Of a DNA stretch of 64,000 nucleotides, positions 40,534 to 48,532 are shown one piece after another. The stretch's first letter is position 1; every line of letters starts with the position of its first letter. Below the pieces are notes generated by a model. The model was not told where the DNA came from and did no database searches. It was given only the letters and a program-made list of their open reading frames with translations. The stretch spans positions 310,001 through 374,000 of the forward strand of contig JAXHNI010000004.1 of assembly GCA_034520625.1 (NCBI GenBank). Reading direction: 5' to 3'. Made by a program: the position numbers and the translations under genes. Source of the DNA: JAANXG01 sp034520625. GTDB lineage: Bacteria > Pseudomonadota > Gammaproteobacteria > Arenicellales > JAANXG01.

Positions 40534-41571
40534 TTAGATTCCGGCGGACAGCTTCTTCAACTCGTCCTCGTGAGCCTGGTACAGGGCGTAGTTGTGCGCT
40601 ACCGCCTCATCGAGGTCTTTTTGCACTCGGGCGACACGCAGCTGTTCCGTGATCCACTGGTGCTCGGCCCAGTTTCCTTCGCCCGTGACCACCACCTCCA
40701 TTTCGGCGCTTATCGTACCCAGCATCGACCCCAGGCCTCCCGACAATTCCCCGATATCCGCGATACCGGGCTCCTTGTCTTCGTACTTCGCCTGGAGCTC
40801 CGCCAGGTGCGCGGTCTGCTCGCCGCGGATTTCAGCGGTCTTGCGTTTCATCTCCAGGTAGCGGTTCATCTGGGCGTCGGTGATCTTTCCGTCCGCCGGC
40901 GGCTCGTACTGGTGCTGGTTCGCCTCTTCCATCACCCGTGCGTAGCGTTCGGCGCCCCCCAGCATGCCCGTCTGGCCCGGCATGGACGTCGGGTTCTCCG
41001 TGGATATCATGCTCCCGGCACCGAGGATGGAGCCCAGGATCAGCATGACGATGAAACTGGCTACCAGTGAAGCGATGTAGTGGAGTACCCGCTTGTCGTC
41101 CGGCACTTCCAGGAACAGTGGTATGTTCTTGTAGAGGAACACGAAAGAAACGATGGCCAGGGCCAGCGACACGATCCAGCCTATATACGGAACCACCGCG
41201 ATGATGTTTCCAAGATAGGCGGGTATGGCAGCCAGGGACAGTGCAGCCAGCCCCTTGTCGAAGTCGTGCCGGCCCTTGAACAAGCCGGCCAGGAAGCTGA
41301 ATATGAACGACACAACGGCGATGGCCACCAGCGCCATGACCAGGCTTACCAGCCAGCCCCCGACGCCCATCCCCATTCCGAGGCGCCCATAGCCACCGAA
41401 TATCAGCGACAATACAGCGGCAAGAACAAACGACGCGATGATCAGGGGCAATGTCAAAAGCAGCGCCGTATCCTGCCAGCCGCGGTTTTCCGCGGCGTAG
41501 GATTGCCACGTGGCGCGCGGCTCCAGCAGGCCGTTCTTGATCAATTCAATGGTTTTCTGGAAATCCAGCAT
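40534..41571 (-). CDS. Yip1-domain membrane protein
   Basis: 345-residue protein. Residues about 1-190 hold five or six transmembrane helices in a Yip1-type domain (GLLEPRATWQSYAAENRGW, then LSLAAIPAYLGNIIAVVPYIGW). The remaining 150 residues are a soluble, helical, charged extension with EMKRKTAEIRGEQTAHLAEL, probably coiled coil. Bacterial Yip1 proteins have no assigned function. It is immediately upstream of uup on the same strand, with 15 nt between, so the two may be co-transcribed. Confidence 0.8.
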   Translation of the reverse strand: MLDFQKTIELIKNGLLEPRATWQSYAAENRGWQDTALLLTLPLIIASFVLAAVLSLIFGGYGRLGMGMGVGGWLVSLVMALVAIAVVSFIFSFLAGLFKGRHDFDKGLAALSLAAIPAYLGNIIAVVPYIGWIVSLALAIVSFVFLYKNIPLFLEVPDDKRVLHYIASLVASFIVMLILGSILGAGSMISTENPTSMPGQTGMLGGAERYARVMEEANQHQYEPPADGKITDAQMNRYLEMKRKTAEIRGEQTAHLAELQAKYEDKEPGIADIGELSGGLGSMLGTISAEMEVVVTGEGNWAEHQWITEQLRVARVQKDLDEAVAHNYALYQAHEDELKKLSAGI

Positions 41572-41755
41572 GGGTCGTTCACCTATGAAGCAGTGTAATT
41601 GTCACCGGACAAGAAATCCGCCGCCCCCCGGCTGCGGCGCGCAGGCGCCCGGTGTTCAGGGCGGCGATTGTACGCCAACGGAAGGGCCGCGTAGCGACCG
41701 GGCGCCGGGTACGGCAAGGCGGGCATCGTCCAGCTGGTGCCGTCCCGGACCACCC

Positions 41756-42502
41756 GTGCCGGTGTTGTCGAGCCTGGTCCGGCTCGCCGGGCGGGCGTGC
41801 CTGGTCGGGGCGGCCTGTGTGGTCATGGCGGCCTGCGCGTCGCGGCCGGTGGATACCGGGCCGCCCCGGGACCGGATCGCAGTGTTCGATCCCGTCGCCG
41901 ACGGTGTGGGCGGGTGGGAGCACTACGTCCTGCGCCGGGCGAGCACCCGCTACAGTGTCGTCGATACTCCTCACGGTCCCCTGCTCCGGGCGGAAGGCCG
42001 TCGCTCGGCGTCGATCCTGATACAGGTGCTCAATAGACCGGTGAACCGCTCCTGCGGGCGGTTGACCTGGCAATGGTGGGTCGAGAAGCCCCAGCCCGGT
42101 GCGGATCTGACCGACAGGCGCCGCCATGACGTCGGCGCATCGATATTCGTGGCCTTCGGCGACCCCGGTGTATTCCGGGACCGCCGGGTCCCGACGCTGC
42201 AATACGTATGGACGAACCGGGATGCGGCGGCGGATGCCGTACTGACGGGCCCGTACCACGAGGAGCACCTGAGAACCATGATCATCAGGCGTGGACCCGG
42301 TACGGGCGGGCCGGTGACGGAGACCCGGGACGTCTTCGCCGATTTCCGGCGGGCCTTCGGGTCGCCGGCGGAGCCGGGGGTTCATGCCGTGGCCCTATTC
42401 ACGGACAACGATGACACCGGCGAGCCGATTACCGCGTATTACGGGCCGGTCGAATTCCGCTGCATGAAAGGGGACGTCACGGCCCCGGCGGGGGAGGAGT
42501 GA
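41756..42502 (+). CDS. DUF3047 lipoprotein
   Basis: 248-residue probable lipoprotein. The start is one of two nearby GTG codons (41756 or 41762), giving VPVLSSLVRLAGRACLVGAA and the lipobox VMAACAS with Cys about residue 23. The mature domain matches DUF3047: CGRLTWQWWVEKPQPGADL, HDVGASIFVAFGDPG, TLQYVWTN, ETRDVFADFRRAFG and ALFTDNDDTGEPITAYYGP. The fold is probably a beta-sandwich facing the periplasm; function unknown. A longer upstream open frame has no support. It converges with the next gene at a 16 nt distance. Confidence 0.8.
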   Translation: MPVLSSLVRLAGRACLVGAACVVMAACASRPVDTGPPRDRIAVFDPVADGVGGWEHYVLRRASTRYSVVDTPHGPLLRAEGRRSASILIQVLNRPVNRSCGRLTWQWWVEKPQPGADLTDRRRHDVGASIFVAFGDPGVFRDRRVPTLQYVWTNRDAAADAVLTGPYHEEHLRTMIIRRGPGTGGPVTETRDVFADFRRAFGSPAEPGVHAVALFTDNDDTGEPITAYYGPVEFRCMKGDVTAPAGEE

Positions 42503-42518
42503 GGGGGCAGGCGGCGGC

Positions 42519-42938
42519 CTACGGCATCTGGATACCACCGCCGGGCATGCCGCCCCCACCGGGTATGCCACCCCCGCCCGGCATGCCGCCCCCCTGGCCG
42601 CCGCTGCCGGGTACGTACAAGGACGACGCGGCTTCGCGCCGCATCTCCTCGAGCTCCTTCGCGGTGCGTTCCACCGCTTCCTCGGCCGCCTCCGGGAATT
42701 TGTCCACGGCTTCGTCCAGGGAGCCGGCTTCCAGCTCAAAGGACAGGGGGATCGTGCCCATGGGGGTCATCAACTGGGCCTGGCCTACGTACAGAACGGC
42801 CCGGGACGCATCGTCGGAGCCGTCCTTGGTGACCGGGGTCAGGCGGCGGATACTGCCGACGCGACGGTCGGTGATAACTTCCTCCCGGTACAGCTCATCC
42901 GCCTGCATCTGCATGTCTTTGCTTTCAACCTGTGCCAT
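42519..42938 (-). CDS. Hypothetical protein with Gly/Pro/Met tail
   Basis: 139-residue cytoplasmic protein without a recognised domain. The N-terminal 100 residues are acidic and mixed (VITDRRVGSIRRLTPVTKDG, AQLMTPMGTIPLSFELEAGS). A helix (EAAEEAVERTAKELEEMRRE) leads to a low-complexity tail of repeated PGGGG units ending GGGIQMP. The tail resembles the flexible GGM ends of chaperone-like proteins, which is analogy only. Codon use fits the genome and the ORF has its own upstream gap, so it is likely real. Confidence 0.7.
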   Translation of the reverse strand: MAQVESKDMQMQADELYREEVITDRRVGSIRRLTPVTKDGSDDASRAVLYVGQAQLMTPMGTIPLSFELEAGSLDEAVDKFPEAAEEAVERTAKELEEMRREAASSLYVPGSGGQGGGMPGGGGIPGGGGMPGGGIQMP

Positions 42939-43053
42939 ACGTCCATCCGTATAGGTTCGCCGATAATGCGGCTAGGTTAGCAAACTGCGTTGCGGCAGTC
43001 GAATGCCGGTAGTGGCTCAGTTTGAAAACACGCGCCAGTGTTACGGTATATCA

Positions 43054-43151
43054 GGGCCGGAGGGACGTCCCCCAGGGCCGCTGTAAATACGTCCTTGTAC
43101 GCTCTGGCTCAAACATTCCTGTTTTCGACAGCCCTGGGTGGTGTCCCCCGG
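43054..43151 (+). repeat. Structured dispersed repeat, copy 2
   Basis: Arms 43062-43078 and 43131-43147 (GGGACGTCCCCCAGGGC against GCCCTGGGTGGTGTCCC) pair with two G-T wobbles and one mismatch; a CCGG pair extends them. The 52-nt head (43079-43130) starts CGCTGTAAATAC and ends TTTTCGACA. An outer palindrome flanks it: GGTAGTGGCTCAGTTTGA at 43008-43025 against 43170-43187 (15 of 18 pairs). This is the most decayed of the five copies. It lies just upstream of mazG. Confidence 0.85.
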
Positions 43152-43200
43152 TTCCGAGCCCAGTACTTTTGAGACTGAGCCACGACCCGAAAGCCGGGAT

Positions 43201-43209
43201 TGTTATAAT
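43201..43209 (+). promoter_or_regulatory. Extended -10 box for mazG
   Basis: TGTTATAAT (TGn plus TATAAT, 43204-43209) lies about 32 bp before the mazG start, immediately to the right of repeat copy 2 and its outer arm. No good -35 at 17 bp is visible, which an extended -10 does not need. Confidence 0.5.
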
Positions 43210-43240
43210 CGCAGGGGAACAGTCACCCAGGGCGGATGCC

Positions 43241-44029
43241 ATGTCCTCATCGATCAACCGGCTGCTGGAGATCATGGCGGCGCTCAGGGATCCCGACACC
43301 GGGTGTCCCTGGGATGTGAAGCAGAGCTTCAGCACCATCGTCCCCTACACCATCGAGGAGGCGTACGAGGTCAACGACGCCATACAGCGTGGTGACATGG
43401 AGGATCTGCGCGAGGAGCTTGGCGACCTGCTGCTCCAGGTCGTATTCCATGCCCAGATGGCCCGGGAAGCCGGGGAATTCGATTTCGACGACGTGGCGGC
43501 GGCAATTTCCAGCAAGATGATCGACCGCCATCCCCACGTATTCGACCGGCAGCGCCCGGTCAGCGACGCGGAGCTTCGCGACGTGTGGGAAAGAAAAAAG
43601 GAAGACGAACGCCGGCGAAAGGGCAGCCTTGACGGCGCCTTGGACGGCGTCGCCCGCGCGCTCCCGGCGCTGCTTCGCGCTCAGAAACTGATCCGGCGCG
43701 CCGCCCGCAAGGGCTTCGAATGGCCGGCCCCCGAGGCGGCGCTTGCCAAGTGCCGGGAAGAACTGGACGAGGTCCGGGACGCGGCGGCATCCGAGTCCGG
43801 TCATCGGCGGCTCGAGGAAGAGTTGGGGGACCTGCTTTTCGCCTGCGTGGCCGCGGCCGGCCAGTACCGGGTCGACGCGGAGGAAGCCCTGCGCCGAGCC
43901 AACGCGAAATTCGAGGAGCGGTTCGGACGCGTGGAGGCGGCGCTGCGCGAAGACGGCCGGGAGATGACCGACGCATCGCTGGAGGATCTTGACAGGCTCT
44001 GGAACCGGGCGAAGATGGAGGTCCATTGA
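43241..44029 (+). CDS. mazG: Nucleoside triphosphate pyrophosphohydrolase MazG
   Basis: 262-residue two-domain MazG, the usual length. The N-terminal domain has LRDPDTGCPWDVKQSFSTIV, the EEAYE and EELGDLL metal-binding helices and HPHVFDR. The C-terminal repeat has ARKGFEWPAPEAAL, ELDEVRDA and LEEELGDLLF. It removes abnormal nucleotides and can lower (p)ppGpp. The ATG at 43241 follows the promoter and repeat; the frame open to 43022 runs through the repeat and is not coding. Confidence 0.94.
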   Translation: MSSSINRLLEIMAALRDPDTGCPWDVKQSFSTIVPYTIEEAYEVNDAIQRGDMEDLREELGDLLLQVVFHAQMAREAGEFDFDDVAAAISSKMIDRHPHVFDRQRPVSDAELRDVWERKKEDERRRKGSLDGALDGVARALPALLRAQKLIRRAARKGFEWPAPEAALAKCREELDEVRDAAASESGHRRLEEELGDLLFACVAAAGQYRVDAEEALRRANAKFEERFGRVEAALREDGREMTDASLEDLDRLWNRAKMEVH

Positions 44030-44044
44030 AGGAGGAGCATGCTG

Positions 44045-44446
44045 ATGCCCGCCGGACCGCCGCCGTTGAGATGCTGGAAATGCGGGGCCGACCTGAAGTC
44101 GGTGCCCAGGCCGTTCTCACGTTTCGCCGAGTGCCCGGAATGCAGGGATGAGCTGCACGTCTGCCGAATGTGCCGATACTACGACCGCCGCTATATCGGC
44201 GAATGCAGCCACGACACCGCCGACAAGGTGCTGATCAAGGACAAATCGAATTTCTGCGGGCATTTCAGGCCGAGTCCCCATGCCTTCGAGGGCGCCGGCA
44301 ACCCGCGCAAGGAAAAAGCCCAGCAGGAACTGCAATCCCTGTTCGACGGGCAGGCAGCGCCGGAGCCCGGGTCGGAGGATGCCGATGACGCGGAGTCGGA
44401 AGCCGAAGCCGCGAAAAAGCGCTTGCAGGATCTTTTCGGCGACTGA
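44045..44446 (+). CDS. Zinc-ribbon protein with acidic helical tail
   Basis: 133-residue protein. The first half holds paired cysteines: RCWKCGADL, ECPECRDELHVCRMCRYYDRR, and later ECSHDTADKVLIKDKSNFCGHF, enough for two metal sites. The second half is charged and ends EAAKKRLQDLFGD, with a similar QQELQSLFDG earlier, perhaps a repeated short binding helix. Function unknown; metal-binding regulatory or assembly role is possible. Start codons at 44039 and 44045 exist; the second has better spacing to GGAGG (44031). It begins about 15 nt after mazG and is probably co-transcribed. Confidence 0.75.
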   Translation: MPAGPPPLRCWKCGADLKSVPRPFSRFAECPECRDELHVCRMCRYYDRRYIGECSHDTADKVLIKDKSNFCGHFRPSPHAFEGAGNPRKEKAQQELQSLFDGQAAPEPGSEDADDAESEAEAAKKRLQDLFGD

Positions 44447-44633
44447 GTCGGTTATCGTTGTCCCCTGCGCCCTGCGGCGAACCGGGTCGAGAGTTTCTTA
44501 GGCGAACAAGATGTAGTTCGTCGTGCCGTCTTACGGGGAAACCGTCATATAGGCGGGTCCATACCGCTGCTGGGACTGCACCTCCAGCGGCAAAAAAGCG
44601 TGGGCCCAACTTGAGAACCGGCGTCAGGGACTG

Positions 44634-44743
44634 GGCCGGTGCCGGGGGACATCCCCCAGGGCCGCTGTAAATACTTCCCTGTACGCTCTCGCTCAAACAT
44701 CCTTGTTTTCGAGAGCCCTGGGGGATGTCCCCCGGCACCGGCC
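44634..44743 (+). repeat. Structured dispersed repeat, copy 3 (perfect 29-bp arms)
   Basis: Arms 44634-44662 and 44715-44743 are perfectly complementary over 29 nt (left arm begins GGCCGGTGCCGGGGGACATC). The 52-nt head carries TCTCG and CGAGA in place of TCTGG and CGACA, as in copy 5. The 359 bp gene-free gap 44447-44805 otherwise holds only a small CCGCTG/CAGCGG hairpin and the palindrome at 44774. Confidence 0.92.
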
Positions 44744-44773
44744 TTCCCTCCGGTCATGTAGGGCTTCAAATCA

Positions 44774-44797
44774 GGCGGTCGCCCGCGGGCGACCGCC
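44774..44797. terminator. 24-bp perfect GC palindrome
   Basis: GGCGGTCGCCCG followed by its exact reverse complement. It starts 8 nt beyond the stop of the minus-strand dehydrogenase gene (44806), the position of a terminator hairpin, but no T run follows. It may equally be part of the repeat-rich spacer. Confidence 0.5.
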
Positions 44798-44805
44798 GAG
44801 CGCTT

Positions 44806-45690
44806 TCAACGCCCGGACCGGCCCATCAGATCCATCAGCCGAGGCACCGGCAGGCCGGCGCTGCCCTGCTCGGCGAATGACCTGTACAGGTCGCGGATGG
44901 CGGACGCGCCGGACGTGGTGGAGCCGAGGGACTCGGCCATGTCGGTGTAATAGGTCATGTCCTTGGCGCAGTTTCCGATGGTGAACATGAAACCGGCCTC
45001 GTCGCCGTCGACGATATACGGCGTCAGGCGCTTGAGGGCGACACTGTCGCCGCCGCCGGTTCTCAGCACTTCCAGAAATGTGTCCATATCGACATCGGTT
45101 TTGGAGGCGCACGCCATCGCCTCCGCCAGCAGCGCGCAGTTGCCCAGGGAGACGAAGTTGTGGAGCAGCTTCAGCGCGTGGCCGGCCCCTGTGGGCCCTG
45201 CGTGGTAGATGTTCTCGGCGAAGGACGACAGCAGCGGCCGCAGCCTCTCGAGGGTTTCCGGATCCCCCCCGGCGAGGAGATTCAACTTGCCCGCCTCGGC
45301 TTCCTTCGGCGTCCGCGTCATCGGGATGTCCAGGTACTGCGCGCCTTTGTTCGTGATTGCCTCGCTGACGCGCCGGGTGGTGGTCGGCTCGACGGTGGAC
45401 AGGTCCACGACGATCTGCCCGGGCCGGAGGTTTGCCGCCAGGCCGTTTTCCTGCAGGACGACCTCTTCCACCTGCGGTGACCCGGTTACGCAGATGAGCA
45501 GCACATCGCTGTATTCAACGAGATCGGCGAGGGCCGGGCACTCCACGGCGCCCAACTCGACGAGATCGCCGGTCGGCCGGTTGCCCGGGTGCGCCAGAAA
45601 GGCGAGTGGAAAACCGCTTCTCAGTATGTTCCTGGCGATGCCGTGGCCCATCAGTCCGGCGCCGATCAGGCCCGTGTTTTCATTGCTCAT
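44806..45690 (-). CDS. 3-hydroxyisobutyrate-dehydrogenase-like NAD(P) oxidoreductase
   Basis: 294-residue beta-hydroxyacid dehydrogenase. The N-terminal Rossmann fold starts TGLIGAGLMGHGIARNILRS; the substrate-binding motif is seen at VDLSTVEPTTTRRV and DIPMTRTPKEAEAGKLNLL; and the catalytic lysine is in GAGHALKLLHNFVSLGN. Family members oxidise 3-hydroxyisobutyrate, tartronate semialdehyde-related acids or similar. The acyl catabolism elsewhere makes a branched hydroxy acid attractive, but nothing local proves it. Complete, cytosolic. It starts 2 nt before the end of the radical SAM gene downstream of it in coordinates, on the same strand. Confidence 0.9.
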   Translation of the reverse strand: MSNENTGLIGAGLMGHGIARNILRSGFPLAFLAHPGNRPTGDLVELGAVECPALADLVEYSDVLLICVTGSPQVEEVVLQENGLAANLRPGQIVVDLSTVEPTTTRRVSEAITNKGAQYLDIPMTRTPKEAEAGKLNLLAGGDPETLERLRPLLSSFAENIYHAGPTGAGHALKLLHNFVSLGNCALLAEAMACASKTDVDMDTFLEVLRTGGGDSVALKRLTPYIVDGDEAGFMFTIGNCAKDMTYYTDMAESLGSTTSGASAIRDLYRSFAEQGSAGLPVPRLMDLMGRSGR

Positions 45691-45692
45691 GG

Positions 45693-47195
45693 TTAAACCC
45701 CTTGGGTGGCGTGCAGATGCCGTGTCTGGCGTTTGGTGTGCGGCGTGTGCCGCGGCGGCAAGCGCCGGTTCTTCCGCCCGGTCTCCTGCATGCGGGCGTG
45801 GTCCCGGGTCAGTGCGTCCCGCAGCGGTCCGGCAGGGATGCCCAGAGCCCCGCAGCCGCCCTGCCGCAGAAGGTCGAACAGCCGGTTCGGCGCGATGCGA
45901 TGGGTCTGGCCCGTGGTGTCGTAGAGCCAGTCGCTCAGCGCGAGAAAACTGTCGAAGGGCGCATCCCCGAGCAGCAGGGGACGCGCGGCCTGGAAACGGC
46001 CGGAATTGGCGATCAGGTCCCAGTAGCGGGCGAATCGATTCAGCCTCTGCATGGTGGGAAAGTCGATCCGGTCGGTGGACAGTATGTTGTACGGTGCGTT
46101 CGGATTGAAACGGAGGTCGAAGCTGTCCGTGTGGCGCGTGATCGGCGATCCCCGGAGCCGCTTGAGAATACCCACCTGTATCTCGTGCGGGTCGGCGGCC
46201 ACGAGCCGGTCGAAGCTGTCGCGGAAGGTTTCCAGGGTTTCGCCTGGCAGGCCGAAGATGAGATCGGCGTGAATGTGGGCGTGACTGCTGCCTCGAAGCC
46301 AGCGCAGGTTCGCGGTGGTCTTTTCATTGTCCTGGCGCCGGCTGATCAGGGCCTGGACTTCCGGGGTGAAAGTCTGGACGCCGATCTCGAACTGCAGCGA
46401 CCCCGGGGGGAACCGTGCCACCCGGGATTTCAGGGAATCGGGCAGCCGGTCCGGGATGAGCTCGAAATGCAGGAACAGATCGTCGCTCATCCGCTCCAGG
46501 AAGAACTCCAGTATCCGGATCGTGGACGCCGTTTTCAGATTGAAGGTCCGGTCCACGAACCGGAAATGCCGCGCGCCCCGTTCGTGGAGTGCCTGCATTT
46601 CGTCGACAAAGCCCTCCAGATCGAAAGGCCAGGCGGTCCTGTCCAGTGCCGACAGGCAGAACTCGCATCTGAACGGGCAGCCGCGGGATGCCTCGACATA
46701 GATCAGGCGATTGTCGAGATCCTGGCGCGTGTATTCGCGATAGGGCAGCGCGAGCTCCCGGATGTCGAACTCCCCGGGGTCGATGATCCCGCCCTGCGGG
46801 GCGTCGCCATCAAGTATCCGGCTGCACAAACGGGGAAAGGCCAGGTCCGCCATTCCGGGGATGACGTAATCCGCGTAGTCGACGATGGGCTGCTGGTGGT
46901 ATTCGTGGCTGACCTCGGGCCCGCCCAGGACCACGATCGTCTCCGGGCGTATTCGCTTGATCAGCCTGACCACTTCCGTGCTGATGTCGATGTTCCATAT
47001 GTACACGCCCAGGCCCACGACCCGGGGCTCGTCCGCCAGCAGGCATTCCGCGATATCCTCTGCCCGCTGGCCGATGGTGAATTCCACCATGCGGCTCCGT
47101 CGCTTGAGCCCGCCCAGATTGGCGTACAGGTACCGCAGCCCCAACGAGGCGTGCATGTACTTGGCGTTGATCGTGGAAAGCGTAATCGGGCTCAT
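45693..47195 (-). CDS. B12-binding-domain radical SAM protein (DUF4080 type)
   Basis: 500-residue protein. An N-terminal cobalamin-binding-like domain (about 1-130) includes SPITLSTINAKYMHASLGLR and VVGLGVYIWNIDI. The radical SAM core has EASRGCPFRCEFCLSALD (C-x3-C-x2-C), FRFVDRTFNLK and ADLIFGLPGETLETF. A C-terminal DUF4080 region follows, with a basic end. It lacks a proven reaction; related proteins are assumed to be methyl- or methylthio-transferases. The ATG at 47195 gives the conserved start; the open frame to 47861 runs antisense-like through tcdA and is rejected. Confidence 0.85.
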   Translation of the reverse strand: MSPITLSTINAKYMHASLGLRYLYANLGGLKRRSRMVEFTIGQRAEDIAECLLADEPRVVGLGVYIWNIDISTEVVRLIKRIRPETIVVLGGPEVSHEYHQQPIVDYADYVIPGMADLAFPRLCSRILDGDAPQGGIIDPGEFDIRELALPYREYTRQDLDNRLIYVEASRGCPFRCEFCLSALDRTAWPFDLEGFVDEMQALHERGARHFRFVDRTFNLKTASTIRILEFFLERMSDDLFLHFELIPDRLPDSLKSRVARFPPGSLQFEIGVQTFTPEVQALISRRQDNEKTTANLRWLRGSSHAHIHADLIFGLPGETLETFRDSFDRLVAADPHEIQVGILKRLRGSPITRHTDSFDLRFNPNAPYNILSTDRIDFPTMQRLNRFARYWDLIANSGRFQAARPLLLGDAPFDSFLALSDWLYDTTGQTHRIAPNRLFDLLRQGGCGALGIPAGPLRDALTRDHARMQETGRKNRRLPPRHTPHTKRQTRHLHATQGV

Positions 47196-47329
47196 GGCTG
47201 GTGTCCATAGTTGGCACTGACGCGCGTGCCGCGGCAGCCGCTTCAGGAGTATGTGCTTCGGCCCGGACGTGACGGTGCCCCGGGTTTCATTGTTGCCGAA
47301 GTCGCGCGCAGTGGCAATGCAGCGCGCCG

Positions 47330-48181
47330 CTACCCTGTGCAGGCGGGGCCGGTGTGCGTTTCGGCGGCCGGGACGTCCTGGCGTGCCAGCCGGTCCAGGA
47401 CCCGGGCCACCGCCGCGAATGCGAACGAGCCGGTCAGGTGGGTCGCGGAACCCAGGCCGCCGCAATGCAGCGACCCCTCGATCGCCGCGGTGCGTACGGC
47501 GGCGACGCTGCCGTCGGCCTGGGGGAAGCGCGCCTGCTCGATGGAATACACGCACGGCACGCCCATGGATCCGGATTTCCGGAATCCGTGGTGACGGCGG
47601 AGTTCGCGCCGGGTCCGGGCAAGCAGAGGATCGTGAACGGAGCGGCTCAGATCGGCCACGCGGATCTTCGAAGGGTCGCGCTGGCCGCCCGTGCCGCCGA
47701 TGGTGATCATCGGGCAGCGGTGGCGCCGGCAGTGACTGATCAATGCCGCCTTGGACTGGAAGCGGTCCACGCAGTCGACGACGAAGTCCAGGACGCCGGT
47801 GTCGATGAGCTCCGTGACGTTGTCCGGCATGACGAATTCTTCGATGCAGCGCACCCGGCACGCAGCATTGATGCCGGAGATCCGCTCCCGCATGGCCTGG
47901 ACCTTGGCCTTCCCGAAATCTTGTTCCAGGGCATGAATCTGGCGGTTGGTATTGGACTCGCTGACGTGGTCCAGGTCCACCAGGACCAGCTCGCCGATCC
48001 CGCTGCGCGCCAGCGCTTCCGCCACCCAGGACCCCACGCCGCCGATGCCCACCACGCAGATCCGAGCTTCCTGAAACGCCCGCAGGGCGGGCTCGCCATA
48101 CAGGCGGGCGATGCCGGCAAAGCGGCGTTCAGTGTCGGCCGGGACCTGGCAGGTGGTTTGAGCGGCGACTGGGGTGTTCAT
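47330..48181 (-). CDS. tcdA: tRNA threonylcarbamoyladenosine dehydratase TcdA
   Basis: 283-residue E1/ThiF-like enzyme that cyclises t6A37 in tRNA. Motifs: RFAGIARLYGEPALRAFQEA, the ATP-binding VVGIGGVGSWVAEALARSG, LVDLDHVSESNTNRQ, DFVVDCVDRFQSKAAL, ISHCRRHRCPMITIGGTGGQ and DPLLARTRRELR. Slightly longer than E. coli CsdL, and complete. Stand-alone minus-strand gene upstream of the radical SAM gene, 134 bp apart. Confidence 0.94.
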   Translation of the reverse strand: MNTPVAAQTTCQVPADTERRFAGIARLYGEPALRAFQEARICVVGIGGVGSWVAEALARSGIGELVLVDLDHVSESNTNRQIHALEQDFGKAKVQAMRERISGINAACRVRCIEEFVMPDNVTELIDTGVLDFVVDCVDRFQSKAALISHCRRHRCPMITIGGTGGQRDPSKIRVADLSRSVHDPLLARTRRELRRHHGFRKSGSMGVPCVYSIEQARFPQADGSVAAVRTAAIEGSLHCGGLGSATHLTGSFAFAAVARVLDRLARQDVPAAETHTGPACTG

Positions 48182-48324
48182 GGCTTCGTGTTCAGCGGAA
48201 GAGTAGTGGGATGGAGTATACGACGGAATAACCGGCAGTTCGGGACCGCGATGGGGTATAACCGAGGGGCAATGGCACTGACCCGGGGTGCGCTGAGAGG
48301 ACGGCCGGGGCCTTCGGCCAGATC

Positions 48325-48432
48325 GCGAAGGTCGGGGACGGCCTGTCAGGGTCGCTGTGAATATTTCCCTATACGCTCTGGCTCAAACATCCCTGTTTTC
48401 GACAGCCCTGACAGGCCGCCCCCGACCTTCGC
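48325..48432 (+). repeat. Structured dispersed repeat, copy 4
   Basis: Arms 48325-48352 and 48405-48432 pair over 28 nt with one wobble and one A-C mismatch (left arm begins GCGAAGGTCGGGGACGGCCT). In the 52-nt head, the small hairpin reads TAT...ATA where other copies read TAC...GTA, a compensatory change. An outer palindrome encloses it: CCGAGGGGCAATGGCACTGA (from 48262) against TCAGTGCCATCGCCCCTCGG (to 48500). The whole nested unit spans the space between tcdA and tatD. Confidence 0.9.
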
Positions 48433-48532
48433 TCGCTGCCGCGTTGAGGTCTCGCCGCTGTTGGATACACTCGCTCCCGGTCAGTGCCATCGCCCCTCGG
48501 TCCGCTCACGGCGGCTTCGGTACAATGCGGTC

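Noticed and set aside
43022..43240. N-terminal extension of mazG through repeat copy 2
   Set aside because: Translation would run through the structured repeat; similar read-through peptides appear at other repeat copies, and MazG homologues start at the ATG at 43241.
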